DNA from: Cryptomeria japonica
Taxonomy: Eukaryota; Streptophyta; Pinopsida; Cupressales; Cupressaceae
DNA: 64,000 bases
Assembly: GCF_030272615.1 (NCBI RefSeq)
Contig: NC_081409.1
Location: 647,372,468-647,436,467 of the forward strand
Reading direction: 5' to 3'
Shown here: in pieces, positions 23,064-34,842 of the stretch
How the letters are laid out: every line of letters starts with the position of its first letter
Numbering within the stretch: the stretch's first letter is position 1
Notes under the pieces: generated by a model
What the model was told of the DNA's origin: nothing
Seen by the model: the letters and a program-made list of their open reading frames with translations, nothing else
Database searches by the model: none
Made by a program: the position numbers and the translations under genes

Positions 23064-24359
23064 TGTAGTCACACAAATCTGTCCAGCTTAATGAAATAAA
23101 TATTCGCTATTTATTTGATTTAAAATCCACTAGCCATTAGTTAATTAAATAAATATTTAATTAATTCATCTCCAAACATTCTCCTATTAATTAAATAAAT
23201 TATTCAATTTATTTTAATTAATTCATTAAACCAAATTCACAATCAATTAAATAAATAAAATCTATTTATTTAATTAAATCCCCCTATTCCTCTTTTAAAT
23301 AAATTAAATAAAAACATTTATTTAAATCATTATCCCCCCCACTTGCATTTTCCTACAAATGCAACTTGCACACATTTATTGAAATAAATGAATTTTTATT
23401 TTAATAAAATCCTATTTTCCCTCACCCACCAAATCCACTTGCAAAATCTAATCCCCTTCTAGATTCTTCTAACCCCTTCCTAATTAGCCTAATCCATCCC
23501 CTAATTATTGTCACATTCCTAAGCAAAATGAAGTCACTTCTCAAAGACTCCAAAGTCTTTGAAAAGCATTTAATGTTTTGTGTGTTCAACAAATTAACCC
23601 CCAAAAGTCTTCCAAGACCACTAATGGCTCTTACATGACCATTTATGGCTCTTACATAACCATTTATGGTTATTTCAAACTTGTCTCCCCAAACATTTAT
23701 TGTTTTGACCATATTCATCCTTTTCACATTTGCACAAGAGTTTATCCATTGGATAAAAGCTTTATTCTTTGAATAAAGAGTTTATTCATTCAACTAACCT
23801 TGACTTTAACTCCCAAGGTCATATCAAGCATTTAATGCTTATTCCCTCCCCTCTCAACCTATCTCACACTGACACTTGTCATCCTAGGATTGGGTTGAAA
23901 GTCCTCACATGGATTTGAAATCATTTAATCCTGACCCTTGTTGAGATTACTCGATCTCAACCATCCATTGCTCTATTTTTTCTTATAAATAGAGCCCATT
24001 TCTTCATAATCGAGATCCTGAAAACTTGTATGCATTTAACCTATAGGCATTTTAGAGAGCATTTAGCATAGCAAACTCATGTATTGTCATTTTGGTTAAA
24101 ATAAATCATTTTAGCATCAATAGCTTAATATTAGCTTTTCATTTTACATTTGGAGCACAATACTACAATCTCAATCCTCCATAAGCATCCATAGTGCAAA
24201 AAGCTACTGAGAGCTATACTATTTTGGAACTTGGAGAGGAGAGGAACAAGGGAGAAGGAGCTAAGAACATGCTAAGAGGCATTTGGAGATGCCTCATTAT
24301 CTTTGTTTCATTAGTTAGATATATTAGCATGATTTTAGTGTCTCTTTTGATATGCCTGT

Positions 24360-26058
24360 TGTAGCGTCGTAAATTCTACGCACTTGCTAGGGTGGTACAA
24401 TTTCACACCTAGTTTAGCACCCGCCTTGGCGCATTTTGCATTTTGCATTGCATTTCCCCTTTAGCACTTAATTAATTAAATTAATTAGGTCTAAGGTCCT
24501 ATTTTATCATCTCCCATATCATAAAGTTGGGCCCTTTCATTAAAGTGTGCCCCTTTCATTTTATTCTTCCAATACATCATTTAATCAAAAACCCTAATTA
24601 GGTCCTATTTTGAACTTGGGGGCTTGATTTCAGGGGTCAAAACATCTCGAAATCACCTGTAACTTCGGGATTCTCTCTAAAATCATCATATCTGATGGCC
24701 CTGAAAATTTGGTGAAAAGTTGTCGGGACCATGGCGCCCGTGCAACATGGTCCCAGACATTTTTCCCGAAATTTTGGGAGCACGATCCAATCATAAAATA
24801 AAGCTTAACCCCAAGAAATTGGTAGGATATTCAATCTCTAGGTCGGCCAAAATACGAATTTACGACCTAGGGTTTCATACATAAGAGCTCTCTTTCTTCA
24901 TTTGGAAGGATCGGATTTTTGTTTCCAGGAACTTCATATGCAGCGAAAGAGCAGATCTTTGAGGACTTCAACATCTTACAACATCTTTCTATCAAGCATC
25001 TATCAAATTCATTCATTCACTTAGGGCTTGGAAGACATTGAAGAACAATAGGAGATTACCGACTAAAGATTGGCTTGTACTCCTCCCTTGAGGGTTGGGT
25101 ATGATCTTGTATTGTTTTCATGTCTTTGCATAAGCTTTGATACATCATTTATTCATGCTTTAGATCACATTGCATCTTGATTTAGAGCATTTACATTATC
25201 ATTTACAAGCAATTAGGGTTTACTTTCTAGGTTGCTCTAGTTTGCTTTCTTGCATTTTGGACCTTGCACACACACTAGGTCTGCACACACAATACATTTT
25301 ACAAAACAACTTGGCTATTCGTGGAGGTGGAAATCACTGAAGCGGGGGTTTGACTAAGGCAAAACCCTATATAGCTGCCCAAACACCTTTTCAGATATAA
25401 GTGCAGGTTTCGGGACTCGGACGACGCCGTAGGTTGCAGATCCGGGAGAAGCAGACTGAGACCGACCTTCCCACCAAATCTCAGAGAAAAAGACCAGGAC
25501 AAGGGCGTGGGGCACCCTGGTCCTACCAGGACAGGGGCGCTGGGCGCCCTGGTCCCTTCTGGGCGCCCTGGTCCCTACTGGGCACCTTGGTCCTTGGGAC
25601 AGGGGCGCTGGGCGCCCTGGTCCGACAGCATTTTCAGCATTTTTGACAGCTTTTTCCAAAGTGCAAAAACAGCAGTTTCCGGAGCAGTTTCAGGGGCAGA
25701 ATCAGGACAGTGGCGCTCGCGCCCCCATCCCGAACATTTTCAGTCAGATTTTAACTCCGGGTACGCATTTGCATTCTTATTTCATCCTTGTATTTACAGC
25801 TTTCCATTGTTTAAGTTCAATTCTGCAATCTTGTTATTAGTTCATACTTGCACTTTGGGGTTAGGGATTGAACTTGCATCATTTGATCTTCCAATTTCAA
25901 CAAAGGAATAGAAATCCTAATAGATATCCCATGGCTCTCTCTTTCACAAAAAGAAGTAGCCAATTGTGCGATATCTCTAGGCTCTTTCGTATTCCATAAT
26001 GTGTGTCAAAAGGTAGGATTAGGGCATGTTAACCTAGTCTCGCTTTTTCCCCTACACA
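24360..26058 (+). mobile_element. Solo LTR (gypsy-like) inside Tat-A 5' LTR
   Basis: Begins TGTAGCGTCGTAAATTC and ends CCCCTACACA, 1699 bp, with CCTGT at 24355-24359 and 26059-26063. The partner LTR of Tat-A has an uninterrupted CCTATTTAGATT at this point (about 43013), which proves the insertion. There is no internal region. The family is not otherwise seen in the window; the strand is assigned only from the TG...CA reading and could be the reverse. Confidence 0.9.
25493..25624. repeat. GC-rich minisatellite GGGCGCCCTGGTCC
   Basis: The word GGGCGCCCTGGTCC or a one-base variant occurs five times, mixed with CAGGACAGGGGCGCTG. This is an island of high GC in an otherwise AT-rich window and is self-complementary (GGGCGCCC, AGGACC/GGTCCT). 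Confidence 0.85.
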
Positions 26059-26154
26059 CCTGTTTAGATTAGTTTTTGATTGACTAACACTAACGGTTTC
26101 TTATCTTGTGTGTTATTTATCATTGACTAACCTTGTCCATTTAGCAAAGCATCA

Positions 26155-26180
26155 TTTAGTGAACCCGACGTGAATCCAAA
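26155..26180 (+). promoter_or_regulatory. Tat-A primer-binding region (candidate)
   Basis: Directly after the 5' LTR the sequence reads TTTAGTGAACCCGACGTGAA. The position is right for a tRNA primer site, but I cannot assign the tRNA, and the TGG expected opposite the CCA end appears changed to TAG. Confidence 0.45.
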
Positions 26181-28846
26181 CACCAAAAATATCATTTTTT
26201 TAAAAAACTAACATGTTTGAATGTTGAAAATGTCACACAGGTTGTGCTTTGGCGCTATTGAACTCGTTCTAGCGCTATCGATACTTGTTGTTATAGCACT
26301 ATTGTTCTTACAATAGCGCTATTGTTTCAAGTTCAGTGCTTTTGAAACTATTTTGGCACATTTGACATTGTTTTGGTGCTATTCACCCTGTTTCATCTTT
26401 TTTGCCTCTTTGTCTTTCGCTTTCTTTTAGTGCGTTTGTGTTAAATAGCGCCTCTGTTCAAATGCAGACTAGCACTATCGTAACAGAACGTTGTACAAAA
26501 CACCTTGTAACCGAAAAAGTGAAAATTTTAGGCTTGTTGAATTCCCCCCTTGGACATAGATTTTACTAACCATTTGTTCTTTGTGCAGGTTTAAAACTCA
26601 CCATTAAAAACCACAAATTTTCTTTTTGGTGCTTTAAAACTTGAACAAAGAAAATTTCCATGCTTTCTAGTTAGGGTCACTTGCCTTTGGTGCTTTAAAA
26701 CTGAACAAAAACAAACATTTGCTTTCATTGCAAGTTAGGACTCATCTTCTTTTGGGGCTTAAAATCAATAATTTATTTTCTTGCATCAACTTAAAGAAAT
26801 TTACAATCAACACTTTGTTTTGGGCAATCTAAAAAGAACAAGCCATTTTTCCTTCAAGCTCAAAAACAATTTTACTTTAGGCAAGATGTGTTTTCAATTC
26901 AGTTGACCAGGACTTCCCATTTCTAGATTACAACACATTTTGCCATTGAAAGTTAAAACGAACACCATGACTGTTGGAGCAACATCTCCAAATAGTTAGA
27001 TCACATTGCAATGGTGGATTAAAAAGAATAAGTGTTTTTCGTGCTTGGCACACTTGTGCACAAAAGTCAATCGAGTGGTCCCACTTCTAACACACAGTAT
27101 CCTCTCCCTTGGCTTTCGTGGTCCTAGGTGCAAGAGAAAAGTGTTAGTAACACTCAAAATTTTATCTTTTTTTTACAAGAGGCCTGCCAAGAGACACATC
27201 ACTCTTGGGAATGACCTCGCGCAGTAAATCCTTCGAGCCACTATAGAAATCAGGTGAGAGTGAAAGCTGTAGCCTTGGGTATAGCTATTCCTATAGTGTA
27301 ACTAGCTGAAAGGACAAATGGGCCCCACCACCAGTTACAAGGCTCTTAAGTGAGTCACTGCAGAATGAACTTATGTCCAAAAACATCGAACATGACTAAA
27401 CACCTTTAAGTAGTAGCCCACCCGTTCTATTGATTGAGGATATTTGCGATATAATTTGGTGCAAGAGCATAGATGGTTTTGCTCCCAAGATACTCACCAT
27501 ACATATTTCCTTGAGTAGAAACATAACTTTTTGAAAAGTCACTTGTGGCTTGATAAAAGTGGTGACTCCCCCATCATAGGGATCATCTATTTGTTATGCT
27601 TGTGCAAGACTTATTATATCACATCCTTACCTGCCACGGTGGGATTCATAAGGTATGTAGTACCAAAGTCGAAGAAATATCAAGATGTGGGCTAAATTTA
27701 TCACAACTGGCCATTTGACCTTAGGGATAAAAAGTGTTTCAAGTGTGTTCATTTTTTAAGACCAAGTGCAAATTGAGCTGACTTCAAGCTTTGGAAATAC
27801 ACCTTAAAATACATCTAAAAGAAGGGTCATATACGAGTCCAAGGATTGGGTTGATCTAGACCCATACTCATTTGTGCCTTTGAGGCTACATTCTTGTGTT
27901 TGTGTGCTTGCTTTGTTTTCTTGTCAAAAAAAAAAAAATCAGAAAATCACTTCCAAAAACAAAGTATTCATCCAACCAAACACATCAAAAACAAAGTGCA
28001 AACAACAAGAGTATCAAAACTTTATGACCATTCTTCACATCTTGCGAAAGAAGAAGCGTCATCAGAATATCAACTTGAAAAGAAGACCATTAAGCTCAAA
28101 GGCTTTGATCAAAAGGAGGAAATTCTTCTATATGAACAGACAAATCTTTGTCTCACATAGAGTCTTTCTGCGTCACATGTGCCTCTACCTTCAAGGCAAA
28201 ACAAACAAATTTGATTCATAGACTTTGAACCACAGAGCTTTTATGCAATATAGAGCTCTGAGTTATCACAAAAACCAAGGAGGTAAGATTAATCCCAACT
28301 TCTTCCCAAATGTCTGTATCACATACAACACAGCTCGAGAAATACCACCAACACCCGAAAGGGAAGAGGTAGAGTTTGTCCCATTTGTGACACAAAGTTT
28401 TTATTGAAGTTGAAAACATTTCATCCATTATCTTACTCAAACATCATCACTTCATTATCAATCTGTCCCAACTCTCAAAACATTAAGAGGTTCTTGTCCC
28501 AAGTTCTCTTTTTAGATATTGCTTGAATCAAACACATCACATCACTTTTTAGATTGTTTCTACATCTAGGATAAGCTCATCCTAAGAGACACATCTACAC
28601 AGGTTAAAACTAGTTCATGAGTGAATCCTCTCATTACTAGGTAGTTCAATCTGTAACACATCTCAGATTGCTCTACACCTTATCACATCAAAACAAGCAA
28701 GCAATTCAAAGAAGGAATTTCGATTACATCTACCTTAAAAGTGCTAAATATCTACATGCAACACAAATCACCAACCATCAATCTTTCATTTCATCAAACA
28801 ACTCATCATCATCTTCAATCAACTTCAACAAAAGCTTACAAGCAAA
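26181..28846 (+). other. Tat-A 5' leader (no gene)
   Basis: About 2.7 kb of untranslated leader lies between primer site and gag. It has a cluster of near-palindromic words (26245-26480), an AT-rich middle and no convincing ORF. The short ORFs at about 27006, 27874 and 28216 lack any recognisable content. Confidence 0.7.
26245..26480 (+). repeat. AGCGCTATTG word cluster in Tat-A leader
   Basis: GCGCTATTG, AGCGCTATCG, AGCACTATTG, AATAGCGCTATTG (a full palindrome at about 26313-26325), AGTGCTTTTG, GGTGCTATTC and AGCACTATCG recur in about 230 bases. The same words in inverted orientation lie at 40960-41165. Confidence 0.8.
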
Positions 28847-30620
28847 ATGGCTCAAACCCGATCACGGTCAAGGCAACGAGAAATAGAAATGGAAGAAGAA
28901 GAAGAGGAAAATCTCAATGAATTTCAAGAAGCACTTGGAGGAAATGCGAATGACGAAAACCCAAGTACTCCTACTCCTGCAACAATAGAAAGGGCTCAGC
29001 ATAACCCTCTCTTTAATAGACTGTTTGACGAAATACTCAGGAGCAATGCGGATGCTCACTTCTTAAAACTCACTCAAGAAGGAGCAAAACTCCCCTCTGA
29101 CTTTGATCCTGCCCAATTAAGACAAGTATCAAAAAGACAAAGTCACCATGAAGAGGAAAGAGGTAGAGATCCCATCAGATATAACATTCCTTGCGATAAC
29201 CCACCACCTCCTCCTCCAAATGAAATGGAGATATTGTGGCAACAAGTTGAGAATCTTGCCCAACAACTTCATAGTGGTGTCAAGACTAACCAATTCTCAC
29301 TCAATGAAATCTGTCCCTATCCTTTTGATAGGAATCTTTATATGCCACCCTTTCCACAAGGATTCGAAACACCCAAATTTGAAAAATATAGAGGAAAGGG
29401 AGATCCCCGTGATCATGTCAAAGAATTTCATTCTGCTTGCCTCGAAGTGGCATATGAAGACACATACCTAATGCACCTTTTTCCCCAAAGCTTGGGAGGA
29501 ACAACCACATCATGGTTTTCCCGACTACAAGGTGGCATTAGAACATTTGAGGAACTCATCCCAAAATTCCTCGCTCATTACTCTCATAACATTGAACACG
29601 ACATCACCATGGTTGATCTGTGCAACACTAAACAAAAACCAAGTGAACTATTCTTAGTATTCCTGCGACGATGGCGCCAAATGTCTAGTAGACATTCTTT
29701 TCAGTTACCTAAATGAGAACTAGTGGAAATATTCATTTCCAACTTAAACGAAGAAATGGAATTTCACCTGGATGTCAAAGACATAGACTCTTTTAATGAT
29801 ATGATCACCAAGGGTTTGAAATGTGAACAGGCACTTATCAAGAAAGGACTCATCAAAATCTATAATGAACCAAAGGATGGTCCTCACCCACGCTTCAATA
29901 GTGATAAACCAAGCTTCTAGAACAAAAACAAGAATATCGTCAATGATGGGGTTGTGGATGCCAGGACTATACACAATGCACAACCTATGGTTCGATTTGT
30001 AGGACAAAATCCTCCACCTCGGAACAACACAAATGTTCCTTCTAATCAAGGTAGCATCACATCTCATGATGAACCTAGACCTCGTCAGCAAAAATAGAAA
30101 CACACATACACTCCCTTAGGGGAACCCATTGAAATAGTATTGCGACAACTCATTTCTCAAAATTTGGTCACTCTACCTAAACTATCAAACTATGAGCCTC
30201 AGGTCAAACCAGCATGGTGGAGAGATATTGAACACTGTGAATTCCATCAAGGGAGAAGACACAAGACAAGTAATTGTCATTGATTGAAAGATCTCATTCA
30301 GGATCTTATTGATCGAGGAGAAATTGAAATAGAAGGACATGATCCAAAAACAACCAATAATGATCATCTGATGTTCAAAAATCCACTTCCATCACAAGAT
30401 CAAAGGGGTCCTTCCACTTCCAGGTGAGGCACTGATACCACTGATTATACACAGGCTGCATATAATTACATTGTAAATCATTTGTATGATGCCAGTGAAC
30501 AAGTTGCAACTATAACCTTCAAAAATCCCAACTCAAATTTCAATGTTGTTACACGTCGCGAAAAAGTTACCATAAAGGCAGCTCCACAAGGCACCACCTC
30601 CATCACAAAGTAGTACAATC
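28847..30620 (+). pseudogene. Tat-A gag
   Basis: ATG at 28847 opens 289 codons: an acidic N-terminus, then the capsid-like domain from CPYPFDRNLYM (about 29305) with PKFEKYRGKGDPRDHVKEF, FPQSLGGTTTSWF and FEELIPKFLAHYSHNI. A TGA at 29714-29716 interrupts it; the same frame continues with EIFISNLNEEMEFHL, FNDMITKGL, a charged tail, and the zinc-knuckle-like C-EFHQGRRHKTSN-C at 30236-30280 followed by LKDLIQDLIDRG. Further stops: TAG 29918, TAG about 30098, TGA about 30284, TGA about 30426, TAG about 30611. Gag packages the element RNA into cytoplasmic particles. The minus-strand fragment at 2330-4555 has W where this copy has the 29918 stop. Confidence 0.9.
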
Positions 30621-30622
30621 TT

Positions 30623-31571
30623 GTGGAACAATTAGACAAAACCCCTGCACTTATATCCATTTTAGAGCTTTTGCATCTATCGCCATCTCATAAAACTATC
30701 TTGGATCAAGCACTCCAAGAGGCGTCAGTCCCTACAAATCTGAATACAGACCAATTTCAAGCAATGGTTGGAAGTCTAAAGTCATCACCTTGTCTCACTT
30801 TTTTCGAAAGTGACAACTCTTCCTTCCAGCAACCTCATAACGCTTCGCTACACATTGAAGGCTTTATCAACCAACATAGGATCAAATGAGTCTTGATAGA
30901 TAATGGAGCAGGCCTGAACATTTGTAAACTACAGTTGGTCATAGCATTGGGCTATGCGGTAGAATCAGTGGATCCTCGTAAGAAGATCACAATCAAAGCT
31001 TATGATGATGTTGAACATTCTTCCAAAGGAGTAGTGGTACTACCAATCCGAGTAGGCCCCGTGGTAAAACACATCATCTATCAAGTTCTGGACCTTCCTC
31101 TGCCATACAATCTATTATTAGGAAGACCCTGCATACATGCCATGCAAGTCGTTCCATCTACCTACCATCAATGTATCAAGTTCCCACATAATCGTGTAGA
31201 GATCACAATCCTGGGCGATGCAAATCCCTTTGCGTATTGCCATAATATCAGCCATCAACCAGAGATTACTGTACCTAATAATAGAGAAGCCATTTCCTCC
31301 ATATCATATATAAGTCCCACCTCTCTTGCCAGTTCAAACACCACTATACCAAAGCAAGAAAAGCTTAAGATGAAGATAGCAGAGGAAGGTCCTAGGGAAT
31401 ACAACTTGAGTCAATTCTTTTGTGTGGGACAAATGCCCACTTCTCCTAGAACACATGGTAAACCACAGCAGTTACTCCAGCAACTATTGATCACACCAGC
31501 ATGTGCTTTGACACCTTTCATCCTTGGAAAGAGTCAAGAAGAAGAAACCCAAGATGAGGACTTAGTGGACT
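30623..31571 (+). pseudogene. Tat-A aspartic protease
   Basis: This is the same frame as gag. After a helical stretch (LDKTPALISILELLHLSP) comes a TGA at 30887-30889, then the protease: active-site VLIDNGAGLNI (Asp codon 30899-30901), KKITIKAYDD, the flap region HSSKGVVVLPI and LLLGRPCIHAM. It would cut the polyprotein. TAG at 31571 ends the open stretch. The N-terminal helical segment and protease are shared with the fragment at 2330-3080. Confidence 0.9.
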
Positions 31572-32827
31572 AGATCTATAAAGATCCCATCACCACTGAT
31601 ATACCACAAGTTAAGCTGCCTATAGATCAGTATGACAAAGGTCTCCTCATTATGCAAAGAATGGGGTATGATGGTTAGAGTGCTTTGGGATGCTGCAAAC
31701 AAGGATGACATTAACCTCTGCTGCCAGAATTAAAGCCCAAAGGTAATACAAGCCTAGGCTTTGAAAAAGAGATCTTTCCTAAACTCAAATTCAAAGGAAA
31801 ACCCAGCAAACCATTATGTCAGCCTACTACAAAAAGGACACCTTTTATTATCAAATCAGTCTCAAAAACCACCACAACTGCCCCATCGAGGCTCAAAACC
31901 CCAACACAACTATCACCAATGTCAATCATCCCACCAAGCGAACCAGTAATCCCATCAGCAGCACCATTCGCAGCAGCAACTATATCAAAACCCACAACAG
32001 CATCTATGGCACTAGCAGTTCCAGTAGAAGCCACTGAGTCAACACTACCAATCCTCCCTATACCAGATTCCTTAAACCTTCCTGCAGTGTTGATCACTAC
32101 AAAGGTACATCAACCAATCACACCTATAGTGTTTAACTCAAAGGACATCCCAGTATGGTATAGTAATCGGATGCTGGAAAGTGACTTAGAGACTGACTCA
32201 CATGAGTGGGAATTTGATTCTGTACAACTTAACACTTCAAATGAGGAAGATGCATCACTACCTCCACCACGCAAAGACATCCCTATTTATGGATAAGCAC
32301 AGATAAAGACCACTTGGGTTCTTGAACTGGAAACATCTTCCACAGACCCTACGTCTCATCCTACGCCTGATTGTGACAAGGAGAGTACCATTAATGACCT
32401 TCACCATAACATCTTAACCCTCACTGATACATCTAATGCACTTAACCTAATTGATGAAGTAATGCCCATTATTCACCCTGAACTCATCGAATCGAACCAA
32501 CCAAATCCCCCATGTCTTGAATTCTTCCAAAATGATGAGGCCATCATTGACTTTTTAGAATTAAGGGATAACCTACCAAGTGGGGATCACAAAGCTGGAT
32601 CTGCCATTGAACTTAATAGCGCAGCATACTTTAGGGTGGATGCCAAACCTTTCAGCTACAAAAATATAACAATAAAACATGGATCTTCTAGTGAAAACCA
32701 CACTACGGCACTATTTGATTCAACAAAAGTAAAAAGAAAGAGCGTATCCAATGATGAAAACCTCTCTGAGGTGCCTAAGGATGAAGGGTTTGACATCCTC
32801 CCTGCTAATGCACAACAGGAATGATCA
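31572..32827 (+). pseudogene. Tat-A protease-RT linker with G-patch-like segment
   Basis: The same frame continues with stops. At about 31628-31770 it reads YDKGLLIMQRMGYDG, a stop, SALGCCKQG, stops, PLLPELKPKG and TSLGFE: the spacing of Gly residues and the L-MGY-G-ALG-QG-PL pattern resemble a G-patch, an RNA-binding module. A Pro/Thr/Ala-rich low-complexity stretch follows (31919-32100), then an acidic part (ESDLETDSHEWEFDS) and a stretch to TGA at 32822. The linker probably separates protease from RT. G-patch assignment is by eye. Confidence 0.65.
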
Positions 32828-33736
32828 ATGATTCTCATCAAGGAAACCAAAGAATACAATGTGGGGACTCCTGAAAATCTTCATCTCATACATCTGGCAT
32901 CTCTTCTCACTCCAGAAGAACAACCTAAATTTATAGAGTTCTTCCAGAAGTGTCAGATCAACTTTGTATGGTCATATGCAGACATGTCAGGGCTTGATCC
33001 TGATTTAGTCATGCATCACCTCACCGTCGTAGAAGGAGCCAAACCTGTCAAGCAGAAGTTTCGTAAGATGCATCCTCAAATTGCAGTACTAGTCAAAACA
33101 GAACTCAAGAAACTCCTAGATGTTGGTTTCATTAGACCAATTGATTATGCAGAATGGATCTCCAATATTGTGCCTATCGGCAAACCAAAAGGGGGCATCC
33201 ACATTTGTACTGACTTTAGAGATCTAAATAAGGCATGTCCTAAGGATGACTTCCCCCTTCCAAATATAGACATCATAGTGGATCTGACAGCAAGACATGC
33301 CATGCTTTCACTCATGGATGGCTTTTCAGTATATAATCAGATAAAGATCGCACCAGAAGATCAACATAAGACAGCCTTCACCTATCCATGGGGCACATAT
33401 TGTTGGAATGTAATGCCTTTTGGTCTAAAGAATGCAGGAGCGACCTATCAACGAGCAATGACCACCATCTTCCATGACATGATGCATACTATGATGGAAG
33501 ATTATGTTGATGACTTACTAGCAAAATCACTCACCAGAGAAGGGCTTCTCCACATCTTAGATAAAATCTTTGATAGACTGGAACAATACCATGTTCGACT
33601 CAACCCAAAGAAATGTGTCTTTGGAGTAACCTCCGGGAAGCTTCTAGGATACATTGTCTCAAGCAAAGGTATTGAGGTCGACCTAGCAAAAGTTAAGGCC
33701 ATCATGGACATGCCACCTCCAAAGAATATCAGTTAG
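32828..33736 (+). pseudogene. Tat-A reverse transcriptase
   Basis: 302 codons without a stop. Motifs: KLLDVGFIRPIDYAEWISNI, VPIGKPKGGIHICTDFRDLN, the first catalytic region LMDGFSVYNQI, FTYPWGTYCWNVMPFGLKNA, and the catalytic YVDDLL (YVDD codons 33503-33514), then LNPKKCVFGVTSGKLLGYIV. This is a typical Ty3-gypsy RT palm and fingers. A TAG at 33734 replaces the codon before LRTLQG, the start of the connection region. Confidence 0.95.
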
Positions 33737-34390
33737 CTAAGGACATTACAAGGGTGGCTTCAATCCATCCGAAGATTCATTGCACAGTTGGTAGATAAAT
33801 GTCACCCATTCACACACCTGCTACACAAGAACATCTGCTTTCAGTGGGATACCAGATGCCAGCAAGCATTTCAGACGCTTAAAGACTATCTCATGAATCC
33901 ACCATTGTTGATGCCACCAGATCCAAGTAGACCATTGTTACTCTATATCTCAGCAACAAGTACAACATTGGGTGTACTACTGGTGCAACATAATACAGAA
34001 AGAAAATAGTGTGTTGTTTACTACATCTCTCACACACTGGTGGGCTATGAACTCAATTACACACCTATTGAGCGAGCTTGCCTAGCAGTAATCTTAGCAG
34101 CCACTAAACTGAGGCACTATCTGTTAACACACAAGGTACAACTCATTGCAAAGATCAATCCACTCAAGTATTTACTCAGCAAAGTAGCATTGACAAGTCG
34201 CTTGGCCAAATGGGTGATGATTCTAAGTGAATTTGACATCAAGTATGTGGACCATAAGGCTATCAAAGGGCAGGTCATTGCAGATCAGTTGGCCGATGCA
34301 CCTCTCATAGGCGATCATCCTCTCATTTCAAATTTTCCAGATGAAGAGATATTCATGATTACAACAACACAACCCTGGAAATTATAATTT
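33737..34390 (+). pseudogene. Tat-A connection and first RNase H
   Basis: This is the same frame: the connection (LRTLQGWLQSIRRFI, HPFTHLL, FQWDTRCQQAFQTLKDYL), then RNase H with LLLYISATSTTLGVLLVQ, a TAG (about 34007), YYISHTLVGYELNYTPIERACLA and LAKWVMILSEFDIKYVDH. The first catalytic Asp position reads ISATST rather than the usual D-AS, so this RNase H is probably inactive, as is described for the first RNase H in elements with two such domains. Confidence 0.88.
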
Positions 34391-34840
34391 GATGGTTCAT
34401 ACACTAGGCATGGCTTGGGGGCAAGCATTCTGTTTATCACACCTCAAGGTGACAGCATACTGAAGTCTTATAGGCTCACATTTCCATGCACAAACAACAT
34501 AGCAGAGTATGAGGCCTTGATCATAGGACTTAGGCTCATCGTACAATGGAAATTACAAGAACTACAAGTATATGGTGACTCACAACTGGTCATTCGACAA
34601 GCAACTGATGAATATCAGACCAAGGATGATAAACTCATGCCATATAAGCAAATGGTGGACACACTAAAAACATCATTTACTACTATCACTTTTGAGCAGA
34701 TATCAAGAGATTAGAATCAAGCTACTAACGCTATGGCTGCCATCGCATCTCTCCTAGATCTTCCACAGAATTTAACACGCTATGAGTTCTTGGTAGAACA
34801 GCTTTGGATTCCTGCTTATGATATCCCCAAATTTGAAATG
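34391..34840 (+). pseudogene. Tat-A second (archaeal-type) RNase H
   Basis: FDGSYTRHGLGASILFITP, then TNNIAEYEALIIGL and VYGDSQLVIRQ give the D-E-D order of an additional RNase H, known from the Tat lineage of plant gypsy elements. A TAA (about 34385-34387) stands just before FDGS and a TAG before NQATNAMAAIA. It ends with a stretch that leads into integrase, where the frame shifts near 34.85 kb. Confidence 0.9.
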
Positions 34841-34842
34841 AT

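Larger units (their letters stand above)
23064..26154 (+). mobile_element. Tat-A 5' LTR, split by a solo LTR
   Basis: 23064-24359 and 26064-26154 together match 41720-43106. The first 350 bases are very rich in AATTAAATAAAT words. The LTR ends at GCATCA (26154). Confidence 0.92.

Noticed and set aside
23422-23727. 101-codon minus ORF repeated at 42078-42383
   Set aside because: It is present twice only because it lies in the two LTRs of Tat-A; no domain.
25354-25911. Overlapping ORFs on both strands in the GC-rich minisatellite
   Set aside because: Open frames arise from the repeat; no matching content in the rest of the ORFs and they lie within a solo LTR.
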